From: CAZGYE01 sp964530165
GTDB taxonomy: Bacteria; Planctomycetota; Planctomycetia; Planctomycetales; Planctomycetaceae
Length of the DNA stretch: 18,859 nucleotides
Assembly: GCA_964530165.1 (NCBI GenBank)
Contig: CAZGYE010000080.1
Span: 1-18,859, forward strand
Direction of reading: 5' to 3'
Position 1 is the stretch's first letter, and each line of letters starts with the position of its first letter. Positions 1-6,799 of this stretch are shown here, in pieces. The notes below the pieces were generated by a model. The model saw only the letters and a program-made list of their open reading frames with translations. It did not search any database and was not told the DNA's origin. The translations under genes and the position numbers were made by a program.

Positions 1-681
1 TTTCGCTTCCGGCTCTGGTTTTGCCAGAGGGATGGTCGCCTCTGCGTCCTGACTGGGCGGCTCCGGCTCGGCCGGCTTCGGTTCCGGCTCGGCCGGCTTC
101 GGCTCGGCCGGCTTCGGCTCGGCCGGCTTCGTTTCCGGGGGTTCGGGCGGCTTCTGCTCCGCGCCGCCGCCGCCGGGCGCCGGCGCGTCTGCGGGAGTTT
201 GGGAAGCGACGTCCGCCCCCAACTCAAAATCGTCGTCATCGGCTACAATTCCGGACGCCAGCTCGAAATCGTCCTCCTCGGCCGGGACCGCTGGACGCTG
301 CACCTCTTGCTCGATCGGACTCTCCACGCGTCGAGTCGTCGCCGGTCGGTCTTTCGCCTGCTGGTCGTCCGGCGCCGCGTCCCCCTCGCGGCTGTAGATG
401 ACGGGAGGCGGGTTGTCCCGCATTTGCCGGAAGCTGGCGGCGATGTCTCTCCGCATAAAAGCGCCGCAGTTCCAGCACCGCACCAAACCGCGCCGCACCA
501 TCTCGCCGCAGTTGCGGCACGGGTCCTCGATCGTCGACGATTTTAGCTGACTGGGCAAGGGGTCGTCGGAGAACGCGGCTGCTCGCTCCGGATCGAAGAC
601 ATGCTTGCACAGGGGACACTGAATCGTGTCGCTAAGCAACAGCGTCTTGCAGGTCGGACAGGAGATGATCGAGACAGTCAT
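1..681 (-). CDS. Double zinc-ribbon protein with proline-rich tail, 3' end beyond left edge
   Basis: Reading leftward from the ATG at 681, the frame stays open for 227 codons to base 1, so the C terminus is missing. Two treble-clef-like zinc ribbons are visible: Cys8/Cys11 with Cys22/Cys25 (CPTC, CPLC) and Cys55/Cys58 with Cys69/Cys72 (CRNC, CWNC). After residue 90 the chain becomes low-complexity and acidic. The pentapeptide DDFEL occurs twice (137-141 and 150-154), and a KPAEP repeat follows at about 185-206. Similar zinc-ribbon proteins with a disordered linker usually continue into a membrane or effector domain, but that part is not in view. It starts 8 bases after the stop of the PIG-L gene, so it is probably the third gene of that operon. 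The role is unknown; zinc binding is inferred from the cysteine spacing. The coding assignment is strong because the other frames in this stretch lack recognisable motifs. Confidence 0.8.
   Translation of the reverse strand, partial: MTVSIISCPTCKTLLLSDTIQCPLCKHVFDPERAAAFSDDPLPSQLKSSTIEDPCRNCGEMVRRGLVRCWNCGAFMRRDIAASFRQMRDNPPPVIYSREGDAAPDDQQAKDRPATTRRVESPIEQEVQRPAVPAEEDDFELASGIVADDDDFELGADVASQTPADAPAPGGGGAEQKPPEPPETKPAEPKPAEPKPAEPEPKPAEPEPPSQDAEATIPLAKPEPEAK
65..130 (-). repeat. 15-bp in-frame tandem repeat encoding KPAEP units
   Basis: The 15-bp unit GGCTCGGCCGGCTTC (+ strand) occurs four times without mismatch, at 65-79, 86-100, 101-115 and 116-130. A 6-bp GGTTCC lies between the first and second copies. 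Read on the minus strand it encodes repeated Lys-Pro-Ala-Glu-Pro in the zinc-ribbon protein. It is a coding repeat that could vary in copy number without breaking the frame. Confidence 0.9.
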
Positions 682-689
682 CGTATAGC

Positions 690-1739
690 TCACTCAAAGA
701 ACGGAAAGAGCTTCTTCAACTCCGCCGGCGCCGGCCGCCGGCCGTACTCGCACATTTCGAACATTTCGGCGAACTTGACGGCCTTTCCGCGCTGCTCGCC
801 ATACCAGTGGACCAACGCCTCGCGGTTTCGATCGGCCACGCCCGACTGCCTGCGACCCCAGCGCTGGACCAACCAGGCGCGCCGGGCTTTGGGTTCGCGG
901 GGAACCGAATCAGCGCGCTGCTGGCTCCCGCCGGCGCCTCCTTCATACACTTGAGAGACCAGCGCATCGACGGCGTCCAACTTCTGCTCGAAGACGTCAT
1001 CGACTGAGACGGCGACGTCGGCCCGGAAAGGGTACGGCTTCTGAAACCCATCGCTGTAGTACATGAAAACCGGATTTCGTTTCAAACGCGGCGTATCGGG
1101 GCAGAAGTACGGAACCGTCACCATGAAAGCCGCGTCCTGCACGAGGACGCCGACGTAGCGGTGATCGGGATGATAGTCCCAAGGCCGGTGCGACATCACC
1201 AAATCGGCATGCCAGCGGCGAATCAAACGTGTGATGATTTTTCGATTTTCGAGTGTCGGCATCAACTCGCCGTCATGGATGTCGAGCACCTCGGTCTCGA
1301 CGCCGAGCACCTTGTCCGCTGCGTGCACCTCGGCGGTGCGCCGCTGTGCGAGAGGTCCGCCGGCCATGTTCCAATGTCCGATGTCGCCGTTCGTCACCGA
1401 GACGAGCTTCACGTGATGGCCCAGCTTGGCCCACTTGGCCGCCGTCCCGCCGACCTTGAATTCGCAGTCGTCGGGATGGGCGCCGAAACAAATGATCCGC
1501 AGCTTGCCGTCGTCCTCAACACGTTCCGCCAAACCCCGCCGTCCTTTGATCCGTTGAGAAACGGTTGCTTTCGGCGGAGCGGTTTTCGGCGCTGCTGCGA
1601 CAAAGACGGACTCAGTCGATGCCTTGGCGGTGGTCGTTACCACGGCGGGCCGATCGGTGGAGTCGACATCTACGAACCAAAGGATTCCCCACCCGACAAC
1701 GAGCAGGCAAACAAGACAGGACTTCATTGATGTTTTCAT
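690..1739 (-). CDS. PIG-L/LmbE family N-acetylglucosaminyl deacetylase-like hydrolase, exported
   Basis: This 349-residue protein belongs to the PIG-L family of zinc-dependent deacetylases acting on N-acetylglucosamine-type substrates. The signature GAHPDD lies at 86-91 and the second metal motif HPDH at 190-193, so His88, Asp91 and His193 are the likely zinc ligands. SHRPWDYHPDH (183-193) is typical of the family. A hydrophobic segment at residues 8-23, after a Lys-containing start, indicates a signal peptide or membrane anchor, so it probably acts outside the cytoplasm. The start at 1739 is preferred because AGGA lies 8 bases upstream. A longer in-frame reading to 1967 only re-reads the upstream gene, and an internal ATG at 1727 is less well placed. 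The start overlaps the stop of the upstream ABM gene (ATGA), implying translational coupling. The substrate cannot be told from sequence. Confidence 0.9.
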   Translation of the reverse strand: MKTSMKSCLVCLLVVGWGILWFVDVDSTDRPAVVTTTAKASTESVFVAAAPKTAPPKATVSQRIKGRRGLAERVEDDGKLRIICFGAHPDDCEFKVGGTAAKWAKLGHHVKLVSVTNGDIGHWNMAGGPLAQRRTAEVHAADKVLGVETEVLDIHDGELMPTLENRKIITRLIRRWHADLVMSHRPWDYHPDHRYVGVLVQDAAFMVTVPYFCPDTPRLKRNPVFMYYSDGFQKPYPFRADVAVSVDDVFEQKLDAVDALVSQVYEGGAGGSQQRADSVPREPKARRAWLVQRWGRRQSGVADRNREALVHWYGEQRGKAVKFAEMFEMCEYGRRPAPAELKKLFPFFE

Positions 1740-2068
1740 GTTTGTTTTCCTCTGAATATCGGCGCCGGTTGAAGAATGTTGAGCTTCATGTTCAGGACAA
1801 TGTCCTTGACTCGTGCGCGGTAGTCTTGCATGTGCGGTGCGATCAAGTGCGCTGTGAGCGCATCGAGACTCTCCCACTTTTCGAGCACCGTGACTGCGTT
1901 CTCGCCCAACGGTTGCTGGGCGGCGATATCCGTCTGGGCGTCGACGGCCGGACCGTATTCGATGCACCCGGCTTCCGCCCGAACCGTGGAAACAATCTGG
2001 TGAAACTCCTCAAGGAATTTCTCACGCTTTCCTTCCGCTAGTTCAACAGTCGCGATGACGAAAATCAT
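1736..2068 (-). CDS. ABM-domain (antibiotic biosynthesis monooxygenase / YgiN-like) protein
   Basis: This is a 110-residue protein beginning MIFVIATVELAEGKREKF. It has the pattern of the ABM family, small ferredoxin-like dimers that include quinol monooxygenases and many proteins of unknown role. Supporting stretches are the first beta strand plus helix, then 'RAEAGCIEYG' (about 38-47), then the strand 'VTVLEKWESLDALTAHL', which matches the family's W-x-S-x-x-A-L-x-x-H core. The length fits the family (about 95-110). The start at 2068 is chosen because GGAG lies 8 bases upstream; a longer reading to 2158 has no family similarity. It is the first gene of the leftward ABM, PIG-L, zinc-ribbon operon. 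It is probably cytoplasmic and no signal peptide is visible. The substrate is unknown. Confidence 0.85.
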   Translation of the reverse strand: MIFVIATVELAEGKREKFLEEFHQIVSTVRAEAGCIEYGPAVDAQTDIAAQQPLGENAVTVLEKWESLDALTAHLIAPHMQDYRARVKDIVLNMKLNILQPAPIFRGKQT

Positions 2069-2236
2069 GAAATCGACTCCAGGATGTTGCACTCTGGGTT
2101 GGGGGGTCGTTGCCGGTTGTTCTTTCCCGTTGTACCACAGCCGCATTCTTAGTTCCATGCGTCCACTCGCGGATTTATCGTCGCGAGGTCGTCGTACCGG
2201 ATCGATTTCCGGCTGTGCCGGTGGCGAAAACTGGTG

Positions 2237-2266
2237 CTGACCCGAATGGGCCGTTTCCGGTAGAAT
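2237..2266 (+). promoter_or_regulatory. Candidate sigma-70-type promoter for the TlpA-like gene
   Basis: CTGACC (2237-2242) and TAGAAT (2261-2266) are separated by 18 bases. Match is 4/6 for the -35 box and 5/6 for the -10 box. The expected transcription start is about 85 bases before the ATG at 2359. It lies in the 290-base divergent gap, where I see no other feature. Confidence 0.35.
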
Positions 2267-2358
2267 CCGGCCTGCTCTGGCTGCAGATTTCTGCCCGGCC
2301 GGTGGACGTCCGCCGGGTGGTGGGAATCCGATGTCGCTCTCTCTACGGAGTTCTGCAG

Positions 2359-4296
2359 ATGAAACCCCATGTCGCCCAAACGCTTCGGCCGATCCTTGTC
2401 CTCTTGTGCGGATGTCTGAATGCCTGGAACGTCTCCCATGCGGCCGACGCCCCGTCGATCAAGCTGGCGCTCTCCTTCCGGCCGGTGCAGAAACAGGTTG
2501 AATGCGAAACGCCGAAAGAAAGTGAATACGCCAAATGTAAAGTCAAAGTCGAGCGTCACGCGAAGGCGTCGGGCTGGGTGGTGCTTGGTCCGGCCGGTCA
2601 GCCGCTGCGGCGATTCGTCGACACCAACGGCGACAACGTCGTCGACCAGTGGCGCTACTATAAAGACGGGCTGGAGGTCTACCGGGACATCGACGGCGAC
2701 TTCAACAACAAAGTCGATCAGTCGCGGTGGCTGAACACCGGCGGCTCGCGGTGGGCACTGGATTCGAATGAGGACGGACGCATCGACGGCTGGAAGGTGC
2801 TCTCGGCCGAGGCAGCCTCCCGCGAGGCCGTTCGGGCTCTGGCTGCCGGCGAGAAACGGACGCTCTCCACCGTGCTGATCAACGCAGACGACGTCCGCAC
2901 GCTGGGCATCGGCGAGGCGGTTGCCAAGAAGCTGCTCGAAGCGGTCAGCGACCCCGGCAAGAAGATGACTTCGATACGTTCCCGCTCGAAAGTCCTCTCT
3001 TCTCAGTCGCGGTGGAGAAACTTCGACAGTTCCAGCCCCCCCGGCACAATTCCTGTAGAAGACGGAAAGGCGACCCAGGACCTGACCGTCTACGCGAACG
3101 CCATGGCGATCATCGAAACGGGCGGGAAGACTGGATTCGTGCAGATCGGCGAGATGGTCCGCGTGGGAGATGTCTGGAAGCTGACACAAATTCCTCATCC
3201 TCTGGAAGGCGATTCGCCACAGGTGAGTGTGGGCGGCATCCTGATGCAGCCGACGTTCGCCTCAGCCGCAAGCCTCGCCGCTTCCAACACGACCGTGACA
3301 CCGCAGATGCAGAAACTGCTCGGGGAGCTCCAGGAACTCGATCGCAACAGCCCCGCTCCCACCGCCGGCCGGGCCGCCTTGGCCCGTTACAATTCCAAAC
3401 GGGCCGATCTGTTGAGCAAGCTCGTCGAGAAATCCGGGTCTGACGAGGAACGCAATCAATGGACGCGGCAGATGGTCGACGGGCTGGCGACGGCCGTGCA
3501 GACCGGCGGGTATCCCGAAGGGCTGGCCCGGCTGAAGACGCTGGAGGCGGACGCACGCAAAACGTCTCCCAAATCGCCGATGGTGGCGTACATTTTCTAC
3601 CGCCGATTGCTGGCCGAATACTACCAGAAACTACAAGAGGCCGGCACCGACACACGCGGCAAACTGCAAGAGTGGTGGCTTAAACAACTCGAGCAGTTCG
3701 TGAACACGTTTCCCGATTCCGACGATGCACCGGAAGCCCTGTGGCAATTGGCCATCACTCAAGAATTCAGCGGGAAACTCACGACGGCTCGACGTTGGTA
3801 CGACAAGCTGATCAACCAACACGCCGACTCCAACGCCGGCAGCCGCGCCGCCGGGGCTTTGCGCCGGCTCGACTTGAAGGGCAAATTGTTGACCTTCTCG
3901 GGACCAGGATTGGACGGCCAAACGATCAACGTGGCCGACTACCGCGGCAAGGTGCTGCTGGTTGCGTTCTGGGCCACCTGGTGCAAGCCGTGTACCGAGG
4001 ACCTGCCGCAAGTCCGCGCGCTGTACAAGCAGCATCACGACCAGGGCTTTGAGATCCTCGGCGTCAACCTCGACATGACATCCGAGCCAATCAGCGAATA
4101 CCTCAAGAAACACCAAGTCACCTGGCCGCAGATTCATCAACCCGGCGGTCTGGTCGATAGCGAGCCGGCCAAGGCGTTCGGCATCATCTCGCTGCCGACG
4201 ATGTTCCTGGTCGACGCCGACGGTAAAGTCATCAGCCGCGCCACATCGGTCGCCGATCTGAAAACGCAGTTGCCGGAATTACTGAAAAAGAAGTAG
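2359..4296 (+). CDS. Secreted TlpA-like thioredoxin-fold protein with EF-hand-like loops and TPR-like helices
   Basis: This 645-residue protein ends in a TlpA/ResA-type thioredoxin domain (about 515-640). The active site WATWCKPC has redox cysteines at 542 and 545, followed by 'GFEILGVNLD' and the cis-proline region 'ISLPTMFLVDADG'. Such domains reduce or isomerise extracytoplasmic disulfides. A signal peptide (MKPHVAQTLRPILVLLCGCL, cleavage near the AD at about 30) directs export. Three aspartate-rich loops, DTNGDNVVD (88), DIDGDFNNK (110) and DSNEDGRID (135), resemble dockerin or EF-hand calcium loops. Residues of about 400-500 are helical, with a YbgF/TPR-like pattern ('FVNTFPDSDDAPEALWQLA'). 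The ATG at 2359 is chosen because it begins the signal peptide and follows GGAG by 8 bases; the upstream in-frame extension lacks any domain. It ends 2 bases before the next gene, suggesting one transcript. Confidence 0.88.
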   Translation: MKPHVAQTLRPILVLLCGCLNAWNVSHAADAPSIKLALSFRPVQKQVECETPKESEYAKCKVKVERHAKASGWVVLGPAGQPLRRFVDTNGDNVVDQWRYYKDGLEVYRDIDGDFNNKVDQSRWLNTGGSRWALDSNEDGRIDGWKVLSAEAASREAVRALAAGEKRTLSTVLINADDVRTLGIGEAVAKKLLEAVSDPGKKMTSIRSRSKVLSSQSRWRNFDSSSPPGTIPVEDGKATQDLTVYANAMAIIETGGKTGFVQIGEMVRVGDVWKLTQIPHPLEGDSPQVSVGGILMQPTFASAASLAASNTTVTPQMQKLLGELQELDRNSPAPTAGRAALARYNSKRADLLSKLVEKSGSDEERNQWTRQMVDGLATAVQTGGYPEGLARLKTLEADARKTSPKSPMVAYIFYRRLLAEYYQKLQEAGTDTRGKLQEWWLKQLEQFVNTFPDSDDAPEALWQLAITQEFSGKLTTARRWYDKLINQHADSNAGSRAAGALRRLDLKGKLLTFSGPGLDGQTINVADYRGKVLLVAFWATWCKPCTEDLPQVRALYKQHHDQGFEILGVNLDMTSEPISEYLKKHQVTWPQIHQPGGLVDSEPAKAFGIISLPTMFLVDADGKVISRATSVADLKTQLPELLKKK

Positions 4297-4298
4297 CC

Positions 4299-5537
4299 AT
4301 GGCAACAGACGGTTTCCTGAAACGGCTCGGCGACAAAGCGAGCGATGCGATTCGCCACGCGATCATCAGCCACCACCGCCGGTCCGGTGCGGTGCTGTTC
4401 AGCGATACCACGCTGCGGGACGGCGAGCAGATGCCGGGCGCGACGCTCGAACCGGACGACAAGCTCCGCATCGCGCTGGCACTGGAAGCCGCCGGCGTGC
4501 ATTCGCTGGATGCCGGCTTTCCCGCGTCCAGCCGGGCGGACGTCGAGGCCATTCGGAAGATGATCGGCGTCATCAAGAAACCGGTCTTAACGGCCCTGTG
4601 CCGAACGATACCCGAAGACATCGACGCTGCAGACGAGGCGCTGGCCGGCAACCCGGTCCACAAGCGCGGGGTGAGCCTGTTCTGCGGGACCAGCCCGTCG
4701 CATCGCCGGTACAAACTGCAGAAGAGCAAGTCGGAAGTCCTGCGGATCATCACCGAGGGGGTCTCTTACGCGGCCGAGAGGTTTGCCATCGTTGCGTTCA
4801 GCCCGGAAGACGCCAGCCGCACCGAAATCGAGTACCTCGCGACATGCTACCGAGAGGCGATCGACGCCGGAGCCACCACCATCGGGTTTCCTGACACGGT
4901 CGGCTGGCTCACCCCTGCCAAGGCTCGCGAGTCTGTTCGGCAGATTCAAGACAACGTACCGAACATCGACCGGGCGCTGCTGGCGGTCCATTTTCACAAC
5001 GACCTCGGCCTGGCGGTGGCCAATACGCTGGCCTCGATCGAGGAAGGGGCCAATGTGGTGCAATGTACGGTGGGCGGTATCGGTGAGCGGGCCGGCAACG
5101 CCTCGCTGGAAGAGGTGGCCATGGCCCTCGTACTACATCAGGACCAGTACCAGCGGGCAGCCAAGATCGACACCACCAAGCTAGCCCCGTTGTGCCGCCT
5201 GGTCTCGGAGCTGACCGGCATTCCGATCGCTCCCACGAAACCGGTCGCCGGGGCGAACATCTTTGCCACCGAAGCGGGCATCCATCAGGACGGTCTGTTG
5301 AAGAACCCCGACACCTACCTCCCCTACCGGCCCGAGCAGGTCGGCGCCTCGAAAATCAAATTGGTGCTCGGCCGTCACAGCGGTCGCCGGGCCGTGTCGC
5401 ACCGCCTGCAAGAATTGGGAATCGAACTGGCCGAGCAGCAGGTCCTGGACGTTCTGGATCGTCTCAAACGTTTGCCCAAAGGGACCGTCATCGACGACGC
5501 CGTGCTCCGCGAACTGGCCCTGGGGATTGACAAGTGA
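4299..5537 (+). CDS. 2-isopropylmalate/homocitrate synthase-family enzyme, short form
   Basis: This 412-residue protein belongs to the HMGL-like acyltransferase superfamily, which condenses acetyl-CoA with a 2-oxo acid. The metal and catalytic motif TTLRDGEQ (37-44; Arg40, Asp41) and the metal-binding HFHND (His231, His233, Asn234) are intact. 'TVGGIGERAGNASLEEV' and 'ATEAGIHQDGLLKNPDTY' are family signatures. A normal leucine-pathway LeuA is about 500 residues or more with a C-terminal LeuA dimer/regulatory domain. Here the chain ends at 412 after a helical subdomain ('KLVLGRHSGRRAVSHRL'), as in homocitrate synthases and 'LeuA2' types. So I assign the family with confidence but not the substrate (2-oxoisovalerate, 2-oxoglutarate or pyruvate). 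It starts 2 bases after the TlpA-like gene; a link between the two is not obvious. Its stop codon begins a heptanucleotide repeat. Confidence 0.87.
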   Translation: MATDGFLKRLGDKASDAIRHAIISHHRRSGAVLFSDTTLRDGEQMPGATLEPDDKLRIALALEAAGVHSLDAGFPASSRADVEAIRKMIGVIKKPVLTALCRTIPEDIDAADEALAGNPVHKRGVSLFCGTSPSHRRYKLQKSKSEVLRIITEGVSYAAERFAIVAFSPEDASRTEIEYLATCYREAIDAGATTIGFPDTVGWLTPAKARESVRQIQDNVPNIDRALLAVHFHNDLGLAVANTLASIEEGANVVQCTVGGIGERAGNASLEEVAMALVLHQDQYQRAAKIDTTKLAPLCRLVSELTGIPIAPTKPVAGANIFATEAGIHQDGLLKNPDTYLPYRPEQVGASKIKLVLGRHSGRRAVSHRLQELGIELAEQQVLDVLDRLKRLPKGTVIDDAVLRELALGIDK

Positions 5538-5562
5538 CGATTGACGATTGACGATTAGTTAG
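5535..5562 (+). repeat. Heptanucleotide tandem repeat (TGACGAT)x3 plus degenerate unit, starting at a stop codon
   Basis: TGACGAT occurs three times head to tail at 5535-5541, 5542-5548 and 5549-5555, followed by the diverged unit TAGTTAG. The first TGA is the stop codon of the upstream synthase gene. With a 7-base period, stop triplets fall in all three frames. Confidence 0.85.
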
Positions 5563-5581
5563 GCCGCATTGTTCATGGAAA

Positions 5582-5655
5582 CCCAAACCGACGACTTGTC
5601 GTCGCCAGAGATGGCGTCGAACCAGTGGACTGCAACAACAAGTTGTCGGTTTGGG
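5582..5655. repeat. Structured inverted-repeat element (18-bp arms, two nested hairpins)
   Basis: CCCAAACCGACGACTTGT (5582-5599) and ACAAGTTGTCGGTTTGGG (5638-5655) are complementary at 17 of 18 positions. Inside or overlapping the left arm are GACGAC-TT-GTCGTC and CGCCA-GAGA-TGGCG, each able to fold alone. The 38-base centre and nested stems resemble REP-like or MITE-like elements. No transposase lies nearby. It fills most of the 179-base gap before the enolase-superfamily gene. It could be an RNA structure or processing signal; no U-tract follows, so it is not a typical terminator. Confidence 0.7.
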
Positions 5656-5716
5656 GTACGACAATGACACCCTATGAATGAATCGGGTTCGTCGTTCAAT
5701 CATCAATTGTCAACCG

Positions 5717-6799
5717 ATGAGAATCACCGATCTCCGAGCGGTTCAACCTGTCTCCTCCAATTCGCCGCCCGATTGGCGGACGAGCATCGGTCAGATTCTG
5801 ATCGCCGTCGACACCGATGCGGGATTGACCGGCTACGGAGTCGGCGGCGGCGGGCTGGCCGGTATTCACGTGGTTCGTACTGTGCTGCGGGACCTGCTGC
5901 TGGGCCGTGATCCGCAACCGATCGCAGAACTGTGGCAAGCCATGTACGACGCCACCTTGCCGTTCGGGCGTAAGGGGATCGCCATCATGGCCCAAAGCGG
6001 CGTCGATTTAGCGTTGTGGGACCTGCGCGGCAAAGCGGAAGGCGAGCCGATCGCCAGGCTGCTCGGCGGGGAGGTGGGCAAACCGATTCCCACCTACGTC
6101 ACCGTGTGGGACACAATTACGCCGGAACAGGCCGGGTCGTACCGGGCGTTCAAGCTGCACGTCGCGAGCCAAGCCGGCGACGATCCAGCCGAGGTCGTCG
6201 CAGCGAAAGTCGACCGGGCGCGGGCGCTGGTCGGTCCCGATCGGCCGTTGATGCTCGACGCCTGGATGCGGTGGGACGTGGAAACGACTCTGCGCGTGGC
6301 CGAGCGCGTGGCCGAGTACGGTGTCGATTGGATCGAAGAGCCGATTCCACCCGACGACCTGGCCGGTTACGCTCTGCTGGCCGAGCGGTCACCGGTTCCG
6401 ATTGCCGGCGGCGAGCATGAATTCACGGCGGCCGGTTTCGCGGAGCTGATCGAAGGCCGGCTGCATCAGGTGCTGCAACCGGACGTCTGCTGGTGCGGCG
6501 GGCTGACCGAGCTTATCAAGATCTACGAGATGGCGAAGCGGGCGGGCTTGCGAGTTTGTCCGCATCGCGGCTCGGAACTGTGGGGCCTGCACGCGATTAC
6601 CGCCCTGGACCCCGAACCGCTGGCCGAGTCGGGCCGGCCCTGGATGACCTGGGTTGGCGGCCAGCCGGAGATGGTCGACGGTTTCATCCGCTTGGGCGAC
6701 GCGGCCGGTTTCGGTGTCGAGATCGACGAACACCGCCTGGAAACAATGTGGGAATCAGCTCGATGCAACACTCACGCAGATCACTCCGCCCGTGGCTGA
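5717..6799 (+). CDS. Enolase-superfamily dehydratase, L-rhamnonate dehydratase-like
   Basis: This 360-residue protein is a mandelate racemase/muconate lactonizing-type sugar-acid dehydratase. Metal ligands are visible on successive barrel strands: Asp181 (LMLDAW), Glu207 (WIEEP) and Glu233 (GGEHEFT). His234 directly after the third ligand and the later PHRGSEL (His283, Glu287) match the L-rhamnonate dehydratase subgroup, whose C-terminal histidine acts as acid/base. The N-terminal capping domain is residues 1-120. The start at 5717 (MRITDLRAVQ) is chosen because family members begin 'M-x-I-x-x-L/I'. Upstream ATGs at 5674 and 5678 add unrelated residues. No clear Shine-Dalgarno sequence is seen. 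Its 3' end overlaps the convergent glycosyltransferase gene by 19 bases. The product is expected to be a 2-keto-3-deoxy sugar acid; the exact substrate is uncertain. Confidence 0.87.
   Translation: MRITDLRAVQPVSSNSPPDWRTSIGQILIAVDTDAGLTGYGVGGGGLAGIHVVRTVLRDLLLGRDPQPIAELWQAMYDATLPFGRKGIAIMAQSGVDLALWDLRGKAEGEPIARLLGGEVGKPIPTYVTVWDTITPEQAGSYRAFKLHVASQAGDDPAEVVAAKVDRARALVGPDRPLMLDAWMRWDVETTLRVAERVAEYGVDWIEEPIPPDDLAGYALLAERSPVPIAGGEHEFTAAGFAELIEGRLHQVLQPDVCWCGGLTELIKIYEMAKRAGLRVCPHRGSELWGLHAITALDPEPLAESGRPWMTWVGGQPEMVDGFIRLGDAAGFGVEIDEHRLETMWESARCNTHADHSARG

Noticed and set aside
1740..1967. In-frame N-terminal extension of the PIG-L protein
   Set aside because: It re-reads the ABM gene in another frame, and a good ribosome binding site and signal peptide begin at 1739.
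5674..5716. Upstream ATGs at 5674 and 5678 as the start of the dehydratase
   Set aside because: 5674 is out of frame; 5678 adds 13 residues unlike the family N terminus, while 5717 gives the usual beginning.
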